Positions 35,459-44,992 of a stretch of DNA of 64,000 nucleotides are shown piece by piece (the first letter of the stretch is position 1; the number at the start of each line of letters is the position of its first letter). The stretch is from Hymenobacter sp. HSC-4F20 (GTDB taxonomy: Bacteria > Bacteroidota > Bacteroidia > Cytophagales > Hymenobacteraceae). A program made the translations under genes and the position numbers. The notes under the pieces were generated by a model. That model did no database searches. It worked only from the letters and a program-made list of their open reading frames with translations, and was not told where the DNA came from. The stretch spans positions 186,001 to 250,000 of the forward strand of contig NZ_JAHZTD010000004.1 in the NCBI RefSeq assembly GCF_019599275.1, given 5' to 3'.

Positions 35459-36604
35459 CTAGGGCCAGAAGCTGGGCTTAACGTTGGTGCCCAGAACGCG
35501 GCAGTCCACGCATTGCGGACTCTGGGCGGTGTACCTGGGGCCTACCCGGCCCACCGGAATGCGCTGCTGAGGATCGGCGAAGTACTCTTGTAACGTCCAG
35601 CCCCGCCACGTCTGACTGGGAAAGGTGTCCAGTTCCGTGCACGATTCGTAGCCTTCGTTGCGGGAGTGCCAGTCGGGGGGCAGGCTGTGGCGGTTGATGA
35701 ACAGGCGCTGGCTAACCTCGGTGGTGGCCCCGACAAAGCCAAGCACGGGCTCGTCAGGGTCGGTGAGCGAGTGCACGTTGCCCTGCACCTGGCTGGGCAG
35801 CGGGTCGAAGAGGGTGCCGATGTTTTCCGTGTTTTTCTTGACGGCTTCCCAGTAGTCGAACTCCTCGGCCGAGAGGGCGTACTGGCGCACGCGCAGGCTG
35901 TAGAGCGACTGCAGCCGGCCCGAGGAGGCGGGAATGAACAGCAGCCGGTAGTCGCGCACCGCATCCTGGCTCAACCGAACCGTACTGAAGGTGTTGATAG
36001 CCATGGAATTTTGCGTCCGCCAACAGTTGTAAATGTTCTCGGTGCGCGGCACTACTCGCTGGCCATCAAAGGTTAGGGTGCTGCGAAAGGCGGAAGTAAA
36101 GGCCCAGGTTTCTTCGTACTCCCAGCGGTAGTAGCGGGTCTGGGCCTGCTCATCGTGGGCACTGACGTAAATCTGCAGCCCGTTGGCCTGGATCTGGCCC
36201 TCGAACCGGTCGAGGGCGGGCGTGTGCTTGAGCAGGGTGTAGTCGGAGGCGTACTCGCGCCCGCCCGCCGTGCGGATGTGCAGCCGGTACTGCTCGTTGG
36301 CGGGTAGCTGCTGGGAAGCAGTGACGTACACCCCCGGCTCGTTTTCAGTGAGCGGGTAGCGCTGCCCACTCTGGCTCTGGATAGCAACCGTAGCTTTCGT
36401 TTCCGACGGAAAGCCGTTTTGGGTGGTCAGGTGTACGGTTTTGGACAACCGGATGGTGCTAACGCCCTGGCCGTTGATAAAGCCGTCGACAACCAGGTAG
36501 CTCTCGGTGGAGTTAATCACCTCGGGCAAGTATTCCTGCACGCAGCTCCCTACGGCCAAGAGTAGCACCAGATACCCGGAAAGAGGAAATAGAAGGCGAC
36601 GCAT
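35459..36604 (-). CDS. DUF4249 domain lipoprotein (copy B)
   Basis: 381 residues with a lipoprotein signal and lipobox VGSC (Cys21). STESYLVVDGFINGQGVSTIRLSKTV opens the DUF4249 Ig-like region. A central domain follows (RYYRWEYEETWAFTSA ... LRVRQYALSAEEFDYWEAVKKNTEN), and the C-terminus has the CVDCR motif (QCVDCRVLGTNVKPSFWP). DUF4249 proteins are outer-membrane lipoproteins encoded beside TonB receptors; they probably cap or assist the receptor, as SusD-type proteins do, but their ligand is unknown. It lies 20 bases downstream of the paralogue at 36625. Two long blocks are almost identical to that gene while the 5' end, the middle and the 3' end differ. Confidence 0.92.
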   Translation of the reverse strand: MRRLLFPLSGYLVLLLAVGSCVQEYLPEVINSTESYLVVDGFINGQGVSTIRLSKTVHLTTQNGFPSETKATVAIQSQSGQRYPLTENEPGVYVTASQQLPANEQYRLHIRTAGGREYASDYTLLKHTPALDRFEGQIQANGLQIYVSAHDEQAQTRYYRWEYEETWAFTSAFRSTLTFDGQRVVPRTENIYNCWRTQNSMAINTFSTVRLSQDAVRDYRLLFIPASSGRLQSLYSLRVRQYALSAEEFDYWEAVKKNTENIGTLFDPLPSQVQGNVHSLTDPDEPVLGFVGATTEVSQRLFINRHSLPPDWHSRNEGYESCTELDTFPSQTWRGWTLQEYFADPQQRIPVGRVGPRYTAQSPQCVDCRVLGTNVKPSFWP

Positions 36605-36624
36605 ACACCAGTAGGAAAAGAAGA

Positions 36625-37818
36625 TTACGGCCAGAAGCTGGGCTTTTTATTGGTGCCGCGCAGGCGACAATCCACGCAAGCCGTCGACTGATAGCTGAAG
36701 CCAATGATGTCGCCAGTACGGGTGCGTATTTCGTTGATAGGGACCCGGTAAGTGGTATCGGCAAACTCTTCGTACATATTCAGGCCGCGGATGCTGTCGT
36801 GGGTAATGGACGACGTTTCCGTGCAGGTTTCGTAGCCTTCGTTGCGGGAGTGCCAGTCGGGGGGCAGGCTGTGGCGGTTGATGAACAGGCGCTGGCTGAC
36901 CTCGGTGGTGGCCCCGACGAAGCCAAGCACGGGCTCGTCAGGGTCAGTGAGCGAGTGCACGTTGCCCTGCACCTGGCTGGGCAGCGGGTCGAAGAGGGTG
37001 CCGATGTTTTCCGTGTTTTTCTTGACGGCTTCCCAGTAGTCGAACTCCTCGGCCGAGAGGGCGTACTGGCGCACGCGCAGGCTGTAGAGCGACTGCAGCC
37101 GGCCCGAGAAGGCGGGAATGAACAGCAGCCGGTAGTCGCGCACTGCATCCTGGCTCAACCGAACCGTGCTAGTGGTAATAACAGTGGTAGAAGGCTCCGT
37201 GCGCCAGCAGTGATAAATGTCTTCCTTGCGGGGGAAATACGTCCGCCGTTGCGGGGTGCCTTTTGAAAAGCGCCAGCGGCTCCAATGGGCCGAGGTAAAG
37301 GCCCAGGTTTCTTCGTACTCCCAGCGGTAGTAGCGGGTCTGGGCCTGCTCGTCGTGGGCACTGACGTAAATCTGCAGCCCGTTGGCCTGGATCTGGCCCT
37401 CGAACCGGTCGAGGGCGGGCGTGTGCTTAAGCAGGGTGTAGTCGGAGGCGTACTCGCGCCCGCCCGCCGTGCGGATGTGCAGCCGGTACTGCTCGTTGGG
37501 GGGCAAGGCCAGCCGCCTCACCGACCGGTAAAGACCCGCCGTGTCGGTTTCCGGCAAGGGGTAGCGTTGGCCGCGCAAACTCTCAACCGTGACAATAGCC
37601 CGGGCTTCGGCCGGGAAGGTAGCCGGCGCCGCCAGCTGAACACTGCGCGAGAGGCGAATGGCTGTGCTGCCGTTGCCATTGATAAAGCCACTGACTACTA
37701 AATAGTTGTTGGCTGCTGTTGTCACCTCAGGCGCGTATGGCTCCACGCAGCTGTTTACCCCGAGGAGCAGCAGAATGCCAATCAGCCAGCGTTGCATTAG
37801 AATCCACAGGGTGCGCAT
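36625..37818 (-). CDS. DUF4249 domain lipoprotein (copy A)
   Basis: 397 residues. The lipoprotein signal ends at Cys24 (GVNSC). The same layout as the next gene: NNYLVVSGFINGNGSTAIRLSRS, NEQYRLHIRTAGG, the central DYWEAVKKNTEN region and a C-terminal CVDCRLRGTNKKPSFWP. It starts 18 bases after the stop of the TonB receptor, so it belongs to the same transcript. It is likely an outer-membrane lipoprotein partner of the receptor. Together with copy B it is a tandem duplication partly homogenised by gene conversion. Confidence 0.92.
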   Translation of the reverse strand: MRTLWILMQRWLIGILLLLGVNSCVEPYAPEVTTAANNYLVVSGFINGNGSTAIRLSRSVQLAAPATFPAEARAIVTVESLRGQRYPLPETDTAGLYRSVRRLALPPNEQYRLHIRTAGGREYASDYTLLKHTPALDRFEGQIQANGLQIYVSAHDEQAQTRYYRWEYEETWAFTSAHWSRWRFSKGTPQRRTYFPRKEDIYHCWRTEPSTTVITTSTVRLSQDAVRDYRLLFIPAFSGRLQSLYSLRVRQYALSAEEFDYWEAVKKNTENIGTLFDPLPSQVQGNVHSLTDPDEPVLGFVGATTEVSQRLFINRHSLPPDWHSRNEGYETCTETSSITHDSIRGLNMYEEFADTTYRVPINEIRTRTGDIIGFSYQSTACVDCRLRGTNKKPSFWP

Positions 37819-37836
37819 AGTAGCTAATGGTGGTGG

Positions 37837-40599
37837 CTAGAACTTGAAGTTGTAGGTAACGGTTGGAATGGGCTGGCCGAAGATGGAGAGCTGGTAGCCC
37901 CGAATCTGCCCACCCACTGATTTAAAATACACGGAGTAGGGGTTCTTGCGGCCCGTGAGGTTGTATACCCCAAACGTCCAGGAGCCGTGGGCCAGCTTCT
38001 TCACCTTGTGGTTGCCTTCCAGGTTGAGGGCAAAGTCGGCGCGGTAGTAATCCGGCACGCGGTAGGCGTTACGCTCCGAGTAGTACACCCGGGTCGCGCT
38101 GCCCATGTAGTATTTGGCCAGGGGCAGCGTAATGGGCCGGCCCGTGCTGTAGGTGAAGTTCAGCGAGGAGCTGATGCGGCGGCTAAAGCGGTAGTTGCCG
38201 ATAAGCGTGAAATCGTGGGGCTTGTCGAAGTTGCTGGGGTAGTACTCGCCTCCGTTTACCTGATCGGCTGGCGTGCCCTGGTTTACTTGCACCAGAGAGC
38301 GGGAGTAGGTGTAGCTGACCCACCCGTTAATTTTGCCCGTCAGCTTGCGTAGCATCACTTCTACCCCGTAAGCCTTGCCCACAGCATTCACAATGTCGGT
38401 TTCAATGTGTCGGTTCAGGATAAGGGTAGCCCCGCCTTTGTAGTCCACAAAGTCCTTGGTCGACTTGTAGTAGGTTTCCACGGAGGCTTCGATTGTGTTA
38501 GCGCGGAAGTTGTGATAGTACCCTACCGAGTACTGGTCGCCTACCTGGGGGCGCACGTTCGCGTCGCTGAGCTTCCAGATGTCGGTCGGCGACATGGCCG
38601 TGGTGTTCGACAGCATGTGAATGTACTGACGGGTGCGGTTAAAGCTGGCCTTCACCGAGGAAACGGCCGTAAGCGAGTAGCGGGCCGAGAAACGATACTC
38701 GGGGCCGTGGTAGGTGGCCAGCACCCGGCCCGGCCCGTAGGCAACGGTATCGGTGAGGGTGTTGAGGGTTTTCGACTGGCCCGGCACGTAGCGGTACACT
38801 TCCCGCGGACCCAGCGCGTTGTAGAGCGAGTAGCGCAGCCCCACTGCTACCGACAGGCGCGGCGAAACATCAATCCGGTCGGAAAGGTAGAGCGCACTTT
38901 CCAGGCCCTGCTCCCGGGGCAGTACATCGGTCTTGATCAGCGACTCGCTTCCTACCGGCGTCAGGCCGCCCGGCGACACGTGGTAGAGCACGGAGCTAAC
39001 GCCAAAATCCACCGTGTGCTTGGCATTGGGCAGGTAGGAAAAATCGGCCTGGGCGTTATACTGCTTGATTTGATAGGTTAGCTCCGAGGCGACAGACGCA
39101 TCACGCTGGCTGGTGATGTCGTACTGGTAGCGGCTCAGGGCGCCGGTGAGTACACCGTACAACTTGTTGTTGAAAGTGTGCCGCCACTTCAGGCTGGCAT
39201 TCTGGTTCAGGTACTTGTAGGCCGTGTCGCTGGCTAGGCGGAACTTGTCGGTGCTGAGGTAGCCCGTGGCGTAAACGGTGTTTTTCTCGTTGAACTCGTG
39301 GCTGAGGTGGGCACTGACGTCGTAGAACGAGGCCGAGCTTTGCCGGAAGCTTTCATTGGGCAGCAGGTGCAGAATCCAGTCGGAGTAGCTGCTGCGGCCC
39401 CCCACCAGAAAGGAGCTTTTATCCTTCACCAAGGGACCTTCCAGGGTAAGGCGACTGGTGAGCGGGCCAATGCCCCCCGAGCCGGAGAATTTCTTCTTGT
39501 TGCCGTCGCGGGTGGTAATGTCCAGCACCGACGACAGGCGCCCCCCATATTTGGCCGGAATGGCGCTTTTATACAGCTCTACCGACTTGATAACGTCGGG
39601 GTTAAATGCCGAGAAGAAGCCAAACAGGTGGGAGGGATTGTAGATAGTAGCGTCGTTGAATAGGATCAGGTTCTGGTCGGTAGCTCCGCCGCGCACGTTC
39701 AGGCCCGTGTTGCCCTCGCCGACTGACTTCACGCCCGGCAGCGTGAGCACCACCCGCAACACGTCCGTCTCGCCGAAGGCCGTGGGTACCTGGCGCATGG
39801 TCTTCACATCAAGCCGTTCCACGCCCATCTGCAGGCTGGCCACATTGCGGTCCTTCTCGGCTTCAATGACTACCTCCCGCAGAGTGGTAATGTCTTCTTC
39901 CGTTTCAATATCTAGCTTACCATCCCCGCGCAGCAGCACCTGGCGGCGGGTGTTTTTAAAGCCAATGCCGCGAATTTTGACCTCGTGTCGTCCTACCGGC
40001 AGCGTAAGCGAGAAGAACCCGAACTGGTCGGTGCTAGTCCCCGCGTTAAGCGCCTCCACGTACACGGTAGCTCCCACCACTGGCTCGCCGGTTTTGGCCT
40101 CACGTACGTGGCCCGCCAGGGTAGCCTTACCCGTGGCCGAGCCCGTCCCGATTTCGTAGAGCTTGAAGGCCGACGTGCTGCCGGCCCGGCTGGTGGCCGG
40201 AACAGGGTCCGCCGGGTCGGGGGAGGAAGCCAGCGCGTTGGCGGGTTCGGGTTGGAAGAAGCTATCCGGCAGCTCGGTCTGGATGGTAACGCCGCGCGTA
40301 ACATAAATGCGGTTCTGCGCATCTATGGCGAAGCGCAGGGGCGTGTTTTGGAGGGCTTGGCGGAGCACCTCCGGCAGGGGTTGCTGCTGGGCCCGCACCG
40401 TTACTACCACACTGTCTACAGCGGCCGGGTTAAAGAAAAACCGGTAGGGGACCTGGGCTTCTATTTCCCGAACCAGCTCAGCGAAGTGGGCTTGCTGCAA
40501 AGAAACGCTCACGCGCTGCGGCTCCGGCTGTTGCCCGCGGGTGGGAGTAGCCATGCCCAGTACCCAGCCCAGAAAAAGAAAGGAGAAGAGATGTTTCAT
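37837..40599 (-). CDS. TonB-dependent receptor with N-terminal STN and carboxypeptidase-like domains
   Basis: 920 residues. Signal peptide 1-22. A secretin/TonB N-terminal (STN) domain follows (about 28-100; VSLQQAHFAELVREIEAQVPYR), as in receptors that signal to FecR/anti-sigma factors. Then a linker, a carboxypeptidase-D-like regulatory domain (about 165-240; GHVREAKTGEPVVGATVYVE), the plug (LPGVKSVGEGNTGLNVRGG, DQNLILFNDATIYNPSHLFG) and a 22-strand-type barrel ending VTYNFKF. It imports an unidentified ligand using TonB energy. The STN domain suggests sigma/anti-sigma control, but no such genes are adjacent. It is the second gene of the operon, upstream of two DUF4249 lipoproteins. Confidence 0.95.
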   Translation of the reverse strand: MKHLFSFLFLGWVLGMATPTRGQQPEPQRVSVSLQQAHFAELVREIEAQVPYRFFFNPAAVDSVVVTVRAQQQPLPEVLRQALQNTPLRFAIDAQNRIYVTRGVTIQTELPDSFFQPEPANALASSPDPADPVPATSRAGSTSAFKLYEIGTGSATGKATLAGHVREAKTGEPVVGATVYVEALNAGTSTDQFGFFSLTLPVGRHEVKIRGIGFKNTRRQVLLRGDGKLDIETEEDITTLREVVIEAEKDRNVASLQMGVERLDVKTMRQVPTAFGETDVLRVVLTLPGVKSVGEGNTGLNVRGGATDQNLILFNDATIYNPSHLFGFFSAFNPDVIKSVELYKSAIPAKYGGRLSSVLDITTRDGNKKKFSGSGGIGPLTSRLTLEGPLVKDKSSFLVGGRSSYSDWILHLLPNESFRQSSASFYDVSAHLSHEFNEKNTVYATGYLSTDKFRLASDTAYKYLNQNASLKWRHTFNNKLYGVLTGALSRYQYDITSQRDASVASELTYQIKQYNAQADFSYLPNAKHTVDFGVSSVLYHVSPGGLTPVGSESLIKTDVLPREQGLESALYLSDRIDVSPRLSVAVGLRYSLYNALGPREVYRYVPGQSKTLNTLTDTVAYGPGRVLATYHGPEYRFSARYSLTAVSSVKASFNRTRQYIHMLSNTTAMSPTDIWKLSDANVRPQVGDQYSVGYYHNFRANTIEASVETYYKSTKDFVDYKGGATLILNRHIETDIVNAVGKAYGVEVMLRKLTGKINGWVSYTYSRSLVQVNQGTPADQVNGGEYYPSNFDKPHDFTLIGNYRFSRRISSSLNFTYSTGRPITLPLAKYYMGSATRVYYSERNAYRVPDYYRADFALNLEGNHKVKKLAHGSWTFGVYNLTGRKNPYSVYFKSVGGQIRGYQLSIFGQPIPTVTYNFKF

Positions 40600-40655
40600 A
40601 GGGGGCTTTCGTGCGAAACAGCCGCAGGATAAGATAACAGGGAGAAAGCAAGGCC

Positions 40656-41438
40656 CTAGCGGGCTGCGCCCGGTGAATTCGCCCCGGGTAGGCCGGCGTA
40701 GTAGCTGACCAGCTGGAGGATATCGGCCTCGCGCGTTTCCTTGGTAAAAGCCAGCCTACGGTCGCGGGCAAACTGTTGCAGTGCCTTGCGCTGAGCCGGA
40801 AACAAGGAAATAACCGAACCCTTGCTTTTAACGGAGTGGTACGCGTTGTTTAGCTCAATAAAATAGTAGGTATAGGGGTAGAATTCGGCTCTGGTGATGC
40901 CTTGACTAGGCTGCGTTTGCATTTTTTTGGTCCGGCGGGCCAGCACCCGAACGCCGCTCTGATCCAGGAGAAGGTCGTAGAACCCCGGCCGAACATCTTG
41001 GCTCACGGTGCTGTCCCGGACAAGCCGAACAAACGTGTGGCCGTGTAGCGAGAACTGCCGCACTCGCTCACTGATCAGCTGGAGATAAAAAGAGCTGGTA
41101 GGCTGCTTAACTACTACTTGATCCAGCCGAATATCGTAGAGCAGCGGCACGGCCGTGTACACCTGGCCATCATAATCGACGGTGCCATTGGGAGCCTCCT
41201 GCGCGGAAATAAAGAACTGGTCGCCCGTAACTTCCTGGTAGTAGCGCGTGTAGTTAAAATACTCACTACCGTTGTAGAGCTTCGATTGGTCCCGGATAGC
41301 AGCCGTGTAGCGCTGCTCGGCCAGCGTACGGGCCGTAGCCAGGAAGGCAGAGTCAGGGGCGGCCACCTGGGCGTGCGCGTAGTGGCCAAGGCATACGCCT
41401 ACTGCGGCTGAGCCGGCTAAAACCCGGAGCGTTTGCAT
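40656..41438 (-). CDS. Exported protein of unknown function heading the TonB-receptor operon
   Basis: 260 residues from the ATG at 41438, chosen for its signal peptide (MQTLRVLAGSAAVGVCLGHYAHAQ); the longer frame to 41540 has no such feature. The mature protein contains YNGSEYFNYTRYYQ, a strand-rich middle (YTAVPLLYDIRLDQVVVKQ) and ALQQFARDRRLAFTKE near the end. It resembles uncharacterised Bacteroidota periplasmic proteins found before TonB receptors; no motif is recognised. It precedes the receptor by 56 bases and is probably the first gene of the operon. TATCCTTG at 41507-41514 (minus strand) may be its promoter box. Confidence 0.8.
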   Translation of the reverse strand: MQTLRVLAGSAAVGVCLGHYAHAQVAAPDSAFLATARTLAEQRYTAAIRDQSKLYNGSEYFNYTRYYQEVTGDQFFISAQEAPNGTVDYDGQVYTAVPLLYDIRLDQVVVKQPTSSFYLQLISERVRQFSLHGHTFVRLVRDSTVSQDVRPGFYDLLLDQSGVRVLARRTKKMQTQPSQGITRAEFYPYTYYFIELNNAYHSVKSKGSVISLFPAQRKALQQFARDRRLAFTKETREADILQLVSYYAGLPGANSPGAAR

Positions 41439-41641
41439 AGCTGGAAAGGAGAAGGATACAGAGCGGTAACCAACAGACAGCCTGGTTGTGGGGCTGGCTG
41501 CACGAGCAAGGATAGGGCGGTAAGCTAGTGTAGCAAACATACGCGGAAATCCATATGCTTTTTCGCCCGCTGGCGGTAAATACTTGCCTCTGCCAGCAGG
41601 GCTACGTCTAACCCCACTGCGGCCTCGGCGTACAGGCCTAC

Positions 41642-42253
41642 ATGCGCTACCTCTCCCTCGACCTCGAAACTTCCGGCGGCAACCCCCAGCGCCATCAGAT
41701 TCTGGAGTTGGCGGCCGTGGTAGAAGACACCAAGCGCCTGCGGCCCCTGCCGGAGCTGCCGACTTTCCGGCGGGTAGTGCGCCACCCCGAATATGTGGGT
41801 ACGGCCGGCGCTTTGGCCCTCAATGCCCGGCTGCTACAGGAACTGGCTCGCCAGGACCCCAATCCCGAGCTATGCACCCCCAACGAGCTGCTGTTGCAGC
41901 TGCGGGAGTTTCTGCTGGCTCAGGGCTTCAAAACAGATAAGCAGAACTGCGTAACCGTGACCATGGCCGGCAAGAACATTGCCTCCTACGACCTAGGCTT
42001 TCTGCGTGTGCTACCGGGCTACGGCACGCTGGTCCGAGCTGAACCGGCCATGCTCGACCCCGCCGCTTTCTACCTCAACTGGCGCAAGGATACCCGCCTC
42101 CCGACCATGCAAACCTGCAAGGCCCGCGCCGGCTTTGAGGATGATACCGTGGCCCATGAAGCCCTGGCCGACGCCCTCGACGTAGTGCAGCTGCTGCGCC
42201 CGTTCTATGAACTCCCGGTGTATAAGATGGGGCACGCTTCGGGGTCAGAATAA
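41642..42253 (+). CDS. DEDDh-type 3'-5' exonuclease
   Basis: 203 residues. Exo I is SLDLETSGG (Asp7, Glu9); Exo II is in GKNIASYDLGFL; Exo III is VAHEALADALDVV with the His of the DEDDh subclass. The size suits an oligoribonuclease/DnaQ-like single-domain nuclease that trims 3' ends of RNA or DNA with two metal ions. No other repair or polymerase genes are adjacent, so the substrate is not defined. The start is the only sensible ATG (MRYLSLDLE). It is divergent from the TonB-receptor operon. Confidence 0.88.
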   Translation: MRYLSLDLETSGGNPQRHQILELAAVVEDTKRLRPLPELPTFRRVVRHPEYVGTAGALALNARLLQELARQDPNPELCTPNELLLQLREFLLAQGFKTDKQNCVTVTMAGKNIASYDLGFLRVLPGYGTLVRAEPAMLDPAAFYLNWRKDTRLPTMQTCKARAGFEDDTVAHEALADALDVVQLLRPFYELPVYKMGHASGSE

Positions 42254-42372
42254 CACGGTACTGCTCAGGTAATACAGAGGGAATGCTAAGGAAAAGTTTT
42301 GCACTTAAGAGGTACAGCTAGACGGACTTAAGCGTACCTTCGACAAGTTTTTGCCTCTATTTTCCCTAGCCT

Positions 42373-44907
42373 ATGCGTGTTTTTACTTTTGCTTGGTGCC
42401 TGGCCCTGCCTACGTTGTTCGTTACGTTGCCCACTACCCTGCGGGCGCAGGTTCAGCCAGACCCCACGTTTCAAGCTCCGGCCATCTACCAACCCGCTAC
42501 CGTGTATGCCGCCCGGCAGTTCAGCGACGGCAGCCGCATCGTGACCGGAACGTTTCTGCGGGCCGATGGGGTGCCCGCAGCCCGGATGGTGCGCTACCTG
42601 CCCAGCGGCGCGCTGGATGTAGCCTTTAATACGGCCGTAGCCAATAACGCCTGGTTTCCCTATATGATTGAGGAGCTGCCGGGTGGGAAAATTCTGGTAA
42701 GCTCCAACGGCAATACCATGACGGTAAGCGGCCAGACCCGCGTGGGAATGGTGCGGCTCAATGCCAACGGCACGCTCGATACGTCGTTTACCGGGAGTGT
42801 TGCACTGAACAGCGGAGGGTCCCTTAATGACTTGCTCGTGCAGCCCGATGGCAAAATTGTGCTCTGCGGTAACTTTACTCAACTCAATGGTCAAACGGCC
42901 AGCTACATTGCCCGTCTGAACGCAGATGGCTCAAGGGATGCCGCCTTTACCGACGCCGGTGCTGGGTTCGATGGAGAGCCATACGCCCTGGCCCGGCAAC
43001 CCGACGGCAAGCTGCTGGCCGCTGGCGACTTTAACAAAGTAGGCGCTGCCTACCGCAAGAATCTGGCCCGGCTCAATGCTGATGGATCATTGGATACCAA
43101 TTTTGATATTCATTCCACCTCAGGCACCGCTTCCGCCGTGGCTCTGCAACCCGACGGCAAAATTCTGTTGTCGGGAGGCACTATCTCCGCCAATGGTAAC
43201 TACGGCAACCTGCTGCGCCTGCTCCCGTCCGGGGCTACCGATACCAACTTTTTAACCAGCAGCCTGACTACCTATGCCTTCAATTACCTGAATACCGACC
43301 CTATCCAGGTGCAGCCCGATGGTAAGATTGTGGTATTAGCGTATCATCCCACCATGCAGCTCAATTCCCAGAACGCTGGGCGCGTGGTTCGGCTGCTGGC
43401 AAGTGGGCGCGTTGATCCTGACTTCCAGAGCAGCACGGTGCAAGGAGTAGGGGCGTTGTATTCTTTGCAGTTGCTTGCCAACGGACAACTGCTCGTGGGA
43501 GGTACTGTGATGCGCTATGCTACTCCCAACAGCAATCCTACCGGGGTAGGGCTGCTGAACTCCGATGGAAGCTACAACTACAACTTTATGCCTACCCTGC
43601 TAACGGGAGGCAGCATTGCTGATTTCGTACGACAAGCCGACGGCAAAATAGTTATTGGGGGCTCCTTCACCGAAGTTGGGGGAACTGCCGTGAGCAACTT
43701 GGCGCGTCTCAACCCCGACGGCTCCGTGGATCAAACCTATGCGGCCAATGCCCAGCTCACGGGGGGGACAGTCTCCGATTTGCTGCTGCTGCCCAACGGC
43801 AACGTGCTGGCGGCGGGCCGGTTTCTGCAGGCCGGTGGCTTCGACCACCGGGGCATAGCCCGCTTGCTGAGCACCGGTGCCCCCGACGCTTCCTTTGCTC
43901 CAACGCTACTCCCCCGCCCGGCTACCGGCCTCACGCCTGCTAGTACCGTAGTATCCGTAGTGCGCATGGGGCGACAGTCGTCCGGGGCCATCGTGATTGG
44001 CGGCGACTTTGCCGCCGGAAATGGGGGGCCAGAGCTGCTGGCGCGTATTACTGCTGCAGGGCAGGTAGACAATACGTTCAGAATGACGGGTACCTCAGCC
44101 ACGATCAACGACTTAGTGGTGCACCCCGATGACCGCGTGACAGTGGCAGGCTACTACGCAACCTCGAATACCTCTGGTAGCGTGTGGCGGCTGCTGGCCA
44201 ATGGTACCTTCGACCAAACCTTTGCCCTAACTCCTGGCAACAGCCTTGTCAATACCCTGCTGCCCCTCCCTAACGGGCAGCTCCTGGCCGGTGGTACGCT
44301 GGTAAAATACGGCAACGTAACTACCAGCGGCGTTGTGCGGCTACAAGATAATGGCACTGCTGATGCCTCCTTCGTATCGGGGCTGCCGGTAGGAGTAACG
44401 GTTCGGAGCATCGCCTTGCAGCCTGACCAGCGCCTGCTGCTGGGCGGTAACCTACCCGGCGGCGGCACTGGCCGTCTGCTGCCTGATGGAGCTGTTGATC
44501 CTACCTATGTGGCCAGCCAAGGACCCGCCGCAACAGTTACAAAGGTGGAGGTGCAGACGGATGGTAAATTCTTGGTGGCTGGCTCGTTTCAAAGTGTGGC
44601 TGGCCAGCCCCAACTGGCCATTGCCCGGCTACAGCAGGGCCAGGTGCTGCACCTGCGCAACAGCTCCCAGCAAACAGCCCTCACGGTTGCGCCCAATCCC
44701 GTGCATGATGTGCTAACAATTAGCATGGATGTCGCCGCCAAGCCTTCCTCTCTTGCCCTGCGTGATATTACTGGCAAAATACTCGTGAGCCAGCCAGTGA
44801 CTGCCGCGGAGCACAAGTTACGGTTACCCAACATCAAACCAGGTGTCTATCTGCTGGAGGTAGCCTACGCCACTGGGCCGGTAACTTGCCGGGTTGTAGT
44901 GGAGTAG
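42373..44907 (+). CDS. T9SS-exported protein with delta-60 repeats
   Basis: 844 residues. Signal peptide about 1-25 (TLFVTLPTTLRAQ). The body is an array of about a dozen delta-60 repeats, each with a QPDGKI/KLL..G.F core followed by ARLNADGSLD...F (for example VQPDGKIVLCGNF, RQPDGKLLAAGDF, LQPDGKILLSGG). This repeat is thought to form a beta-propeller-like structure. The end (LTVAPNPVHDVLTI ... GVYLLEVAY) is a T9SS type A sorting domain. It should be surface-exposed or secreted; the function is unknown, probably binding. A TACCTTCG box sits at 42335-42342, and a terminator follows the gene. Confidence 0.9.
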   Translation: MRVFTFAWCLALPTLFVTLPTTLRAQVQPDPTFQAPAIYQPATVYAARQFSDGSRIVTGTFLRADGVPAARMVRYLPSGALDVAFNTAVANNAWFPYMIEELPGGKILVSSNGNTMTVSGQTRVGMVRLNANGTLDTSFTGSVALNSGGSLNDLLVQPDGKIVLCGNFTQLNGQTASYIARLNADGSRDAAFTDAGAGFDGEPYALARQPDGKLLAAGDFNKVGAAYRKNLARLNADGSLDTNFDIHSTSGTASAVALQPDGKILLSGGTISANGNYGNLLRLLPSGATDTNFLTSSLTTYAFNYLNTDPIQVQPDGKIVVLAYHPTMQLNSQNAGRVVRLLASGRVDPDFQSSTVQGVGALYSLQLLANGQLLVGGTVMRYATPNSNPTGVGLLNSDGSYNYNFMPTLLTGGSIADFVRQADGKIVIGGSFTEVGGTAVSNLARLNPDGSVDQTYAANAQLTGGTVSDLLLLPNGNVLAAGRFLQAGGFDHRGIARLLSTGAPDASFAPTLLPRPATGLTPASTVVSVVRMGRQSSGAIVIGGDFAAGNGGPELLARITAAGQVDNTFRMTGTSATINDLVVHPDDRVTVAGYYATSNTSGSVWRLLANGTFDQTFALTPGNSLVNTLLPLPNGQLLAGGTLVKYGNVTTSGVVRLQDNGTADASFVSGLPVGVTVRSIALQPDQRLLLGGNLPGGGTGRLLPDGAVDPTYVASQGPAATVTKVEVQTDGKFLVAGSFQSVAGQPQLAIARLQQGQVLHLRNSSQQTALTVAPNPVHDVLTISMDVAAKPSSLALRDITGKILVSQPVTAAEHKLRLPNIKPGVYLLEVAYATGPVTCRVVVE

Positions 44908-44935
44908 TTATTTTTTTCGATAGCTTAAGTCACAC

Positions 44936-44970
44936 AAAAGCGGCTCCTTCAGTTGAAGAAGCCGCTTTTA
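44936..44970. terminator. Bidirectional terminator
   Basis: A stem AAAAGCGGCT/AGCCGCTTTT continued by CTTC/GAAG with one mismatch, loop AGTT, between the delta-60 gene and the convergent TPM gene. Confidence 0.88.
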
Positions 44971-44992
44971 TTTTGCGCTTGGGTCCGGAAAG

